From JAICTV01 sp035634055 (GTDB lineage: Bacteria; Planctomycetota; Phycisphaerae; Tepidisphaerales; Tepidisphaeraceae): a DNA stretch of 5,531 bases. Numbering within the stretch: position 1 is the stretch's first letter; each line of letters starts with the position of its first letter. The position numbers and the translations under genes are program-made. The notes beneath the pieces are model-generated. The model searched no databases, was not told the origin of the DNA, and saw nothing but the letters and a program-made list of their open reading frames with translations. This document shows, one piece after another, positions 5,100-5,531 of this stretch. The stretch spans positions 1-5,531 of the forward strand of contig DASQDR010000252.1 in the NCBI GenBank assembly GCA_035634055.1, in the 5' to 3' direction.

Positions 5100-5531
5100 G
5101 GGGACACGAGGGGGCGGATACGAGCGATTTCGTGTTTGGTGGTCGGCGTTCTGGCGGAGGTCCTCGTTGCGGGGGTCGCCGCGGCGGGTCCGCAGCTCGT
5201 CGCGCCGGACGACCCGTGCGGCGCCGACGTTCGCGCGGCGTCCGATGACTTCGGGGGCGCGATCGCCGACGGCGACGCCGCCCGCGCCCGAACCGCGCTG
5301 AGCGCGGGGGGCGCGCGGCAAGCGGGGGCTCTCGCTGACCCGGGCGCCGATCGTCCTGTCGGACGACCGGGCGTGGATCCCCGGTCGCCGGCTGCTGCAT
5401 CTCGGGGCGGAGGGTCGCCGCGCCGACGGCCGGTGGACGCTCGTCCGCCTCGCCCCTTCGGCCGCCCGCGCCACCGCGCTGCGAGACCGGCTGGCGGCGA
5501 TCGCCTCGAGCTTCCGAGACCTGACCGCCGA
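5085..5531 (+). pseudogene. Partial, apparently frameshifted gene for an exported or membrane-anchored protein of unknown function
   Basis: From ATG 5085 the frame gives an Arg-rich start, a hydrophobic stretch (about residues 16-35: AISCLVVGVLAEVLVAGVAA) like a signal peptide or anchor, then an acidic helix-like segment DDFGGAIADGDAARARTALS up to Ser73 (5301-5303). Downstream, the G/C-rich third-position pattern moves to the next frame, from about 5320 to the window end. That frame reads LSLTRAPIVLSDDRAWIPG, then DGRWTLVRLAPS and a helix-like end; a stop (5299-5301) closes it on the 5' side. The switch must lie within about 5302-5320, which includes G6 at 5306-5311. Dropping one G joins the halves into one smooth protein. 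This may be a sequencing error, a real mutation or a slippage site. The start is uncertain because it lies in a short repeat. The overall look (DxF-helix, DGRW) is only vaguely like small secreted NTF2-type domains. It probably shares a transcript with enolase. Confidence 0.55.

Noticed and set aside
5089..5301. Plus-strand 70-residue frame after enolase (starts MMKGG)
   Set aside because: It is Arg/Ser-rich with poor third-position pattern; the neighbouring frame carries the signal-like protein, and this frame only becomes coding after its stop at 5299-5301.
3490..5400. 636-codon minus-strand reading frame antisense to enolase
   Set aside because: It is a GC-driven shadow: open antisense frames are expected opposite genes with G/C in nearly all third positions.

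Overview
The window is very GC-rich chromosomal DNA from a bacterium. My best guess is Planctomycetota, possibly class Phycisphaerae. That guess rests on the GC-rich coding style, the YrdC-like/LMW-PTP/rpiB gene block, and two kinds of intergenic repeat (AAACGAACCCAATT-type and GAATGATGAAGG-type) that I remember as common between planctomycete genes. It was not checked by any search.

Layout. Positions 1-897 hold two minus-strand genes: a HAD-family phosphatase with a Ser/Pro-rich N-terminus, then a Pro/Ala-rich secreted protein or lipoprotein cut by the left edge. Divergent from them, a promoter at 917-946 sits so close to the next ATG (952) that the mRNA is probably leaderless. It drives a fusion of a YrdC/TsaC-like domain and a low-molecular-weight phosphatase whose P-loop resembles protein-arginine phosphatase YwlE. 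This gene overlaps rpiB by one base. The set matches the Bacillus ywlC-ywlE-ywlF(rpiB) neighbourhood, with the first two genes fused. The RpiB-like protein has lost both classical catalytic residues of E. coli RpiB.

Positions 2532-2710 separate rpiB from a convergent 80-residue gene and hold a 121-nt imperfect palindrome with ATTCGTG repeats at a 10-nt period. Upstream of the small gene, 2954-3771 has no convincing gene. It contains a G-run cluster, a 186-bp MITE-like element with 35-bp inverted ends (34/35 match), and an irregular array of AAACGAACCCAATT copies in one orientation. The last copy runs directly into a TTGACA -35 box of a likely enolase promoter.

The rest holds a complete, canonical enolase gene (3772-5064), then a gene for an exported or membrane-anchored protein of unknown function. 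That gene is cut by the right edge and interrupted by an apparent frameshift at a run of six G. Enolase and RpiB are central-carbon enzymes. The YrdC-like domain and the phosphatase point to tRNA modification and protein dephosphorylation. The most unusual content is the repeat-filled 2954-3771 region and the altered active sites in the YrdC-like domain and RpiB.
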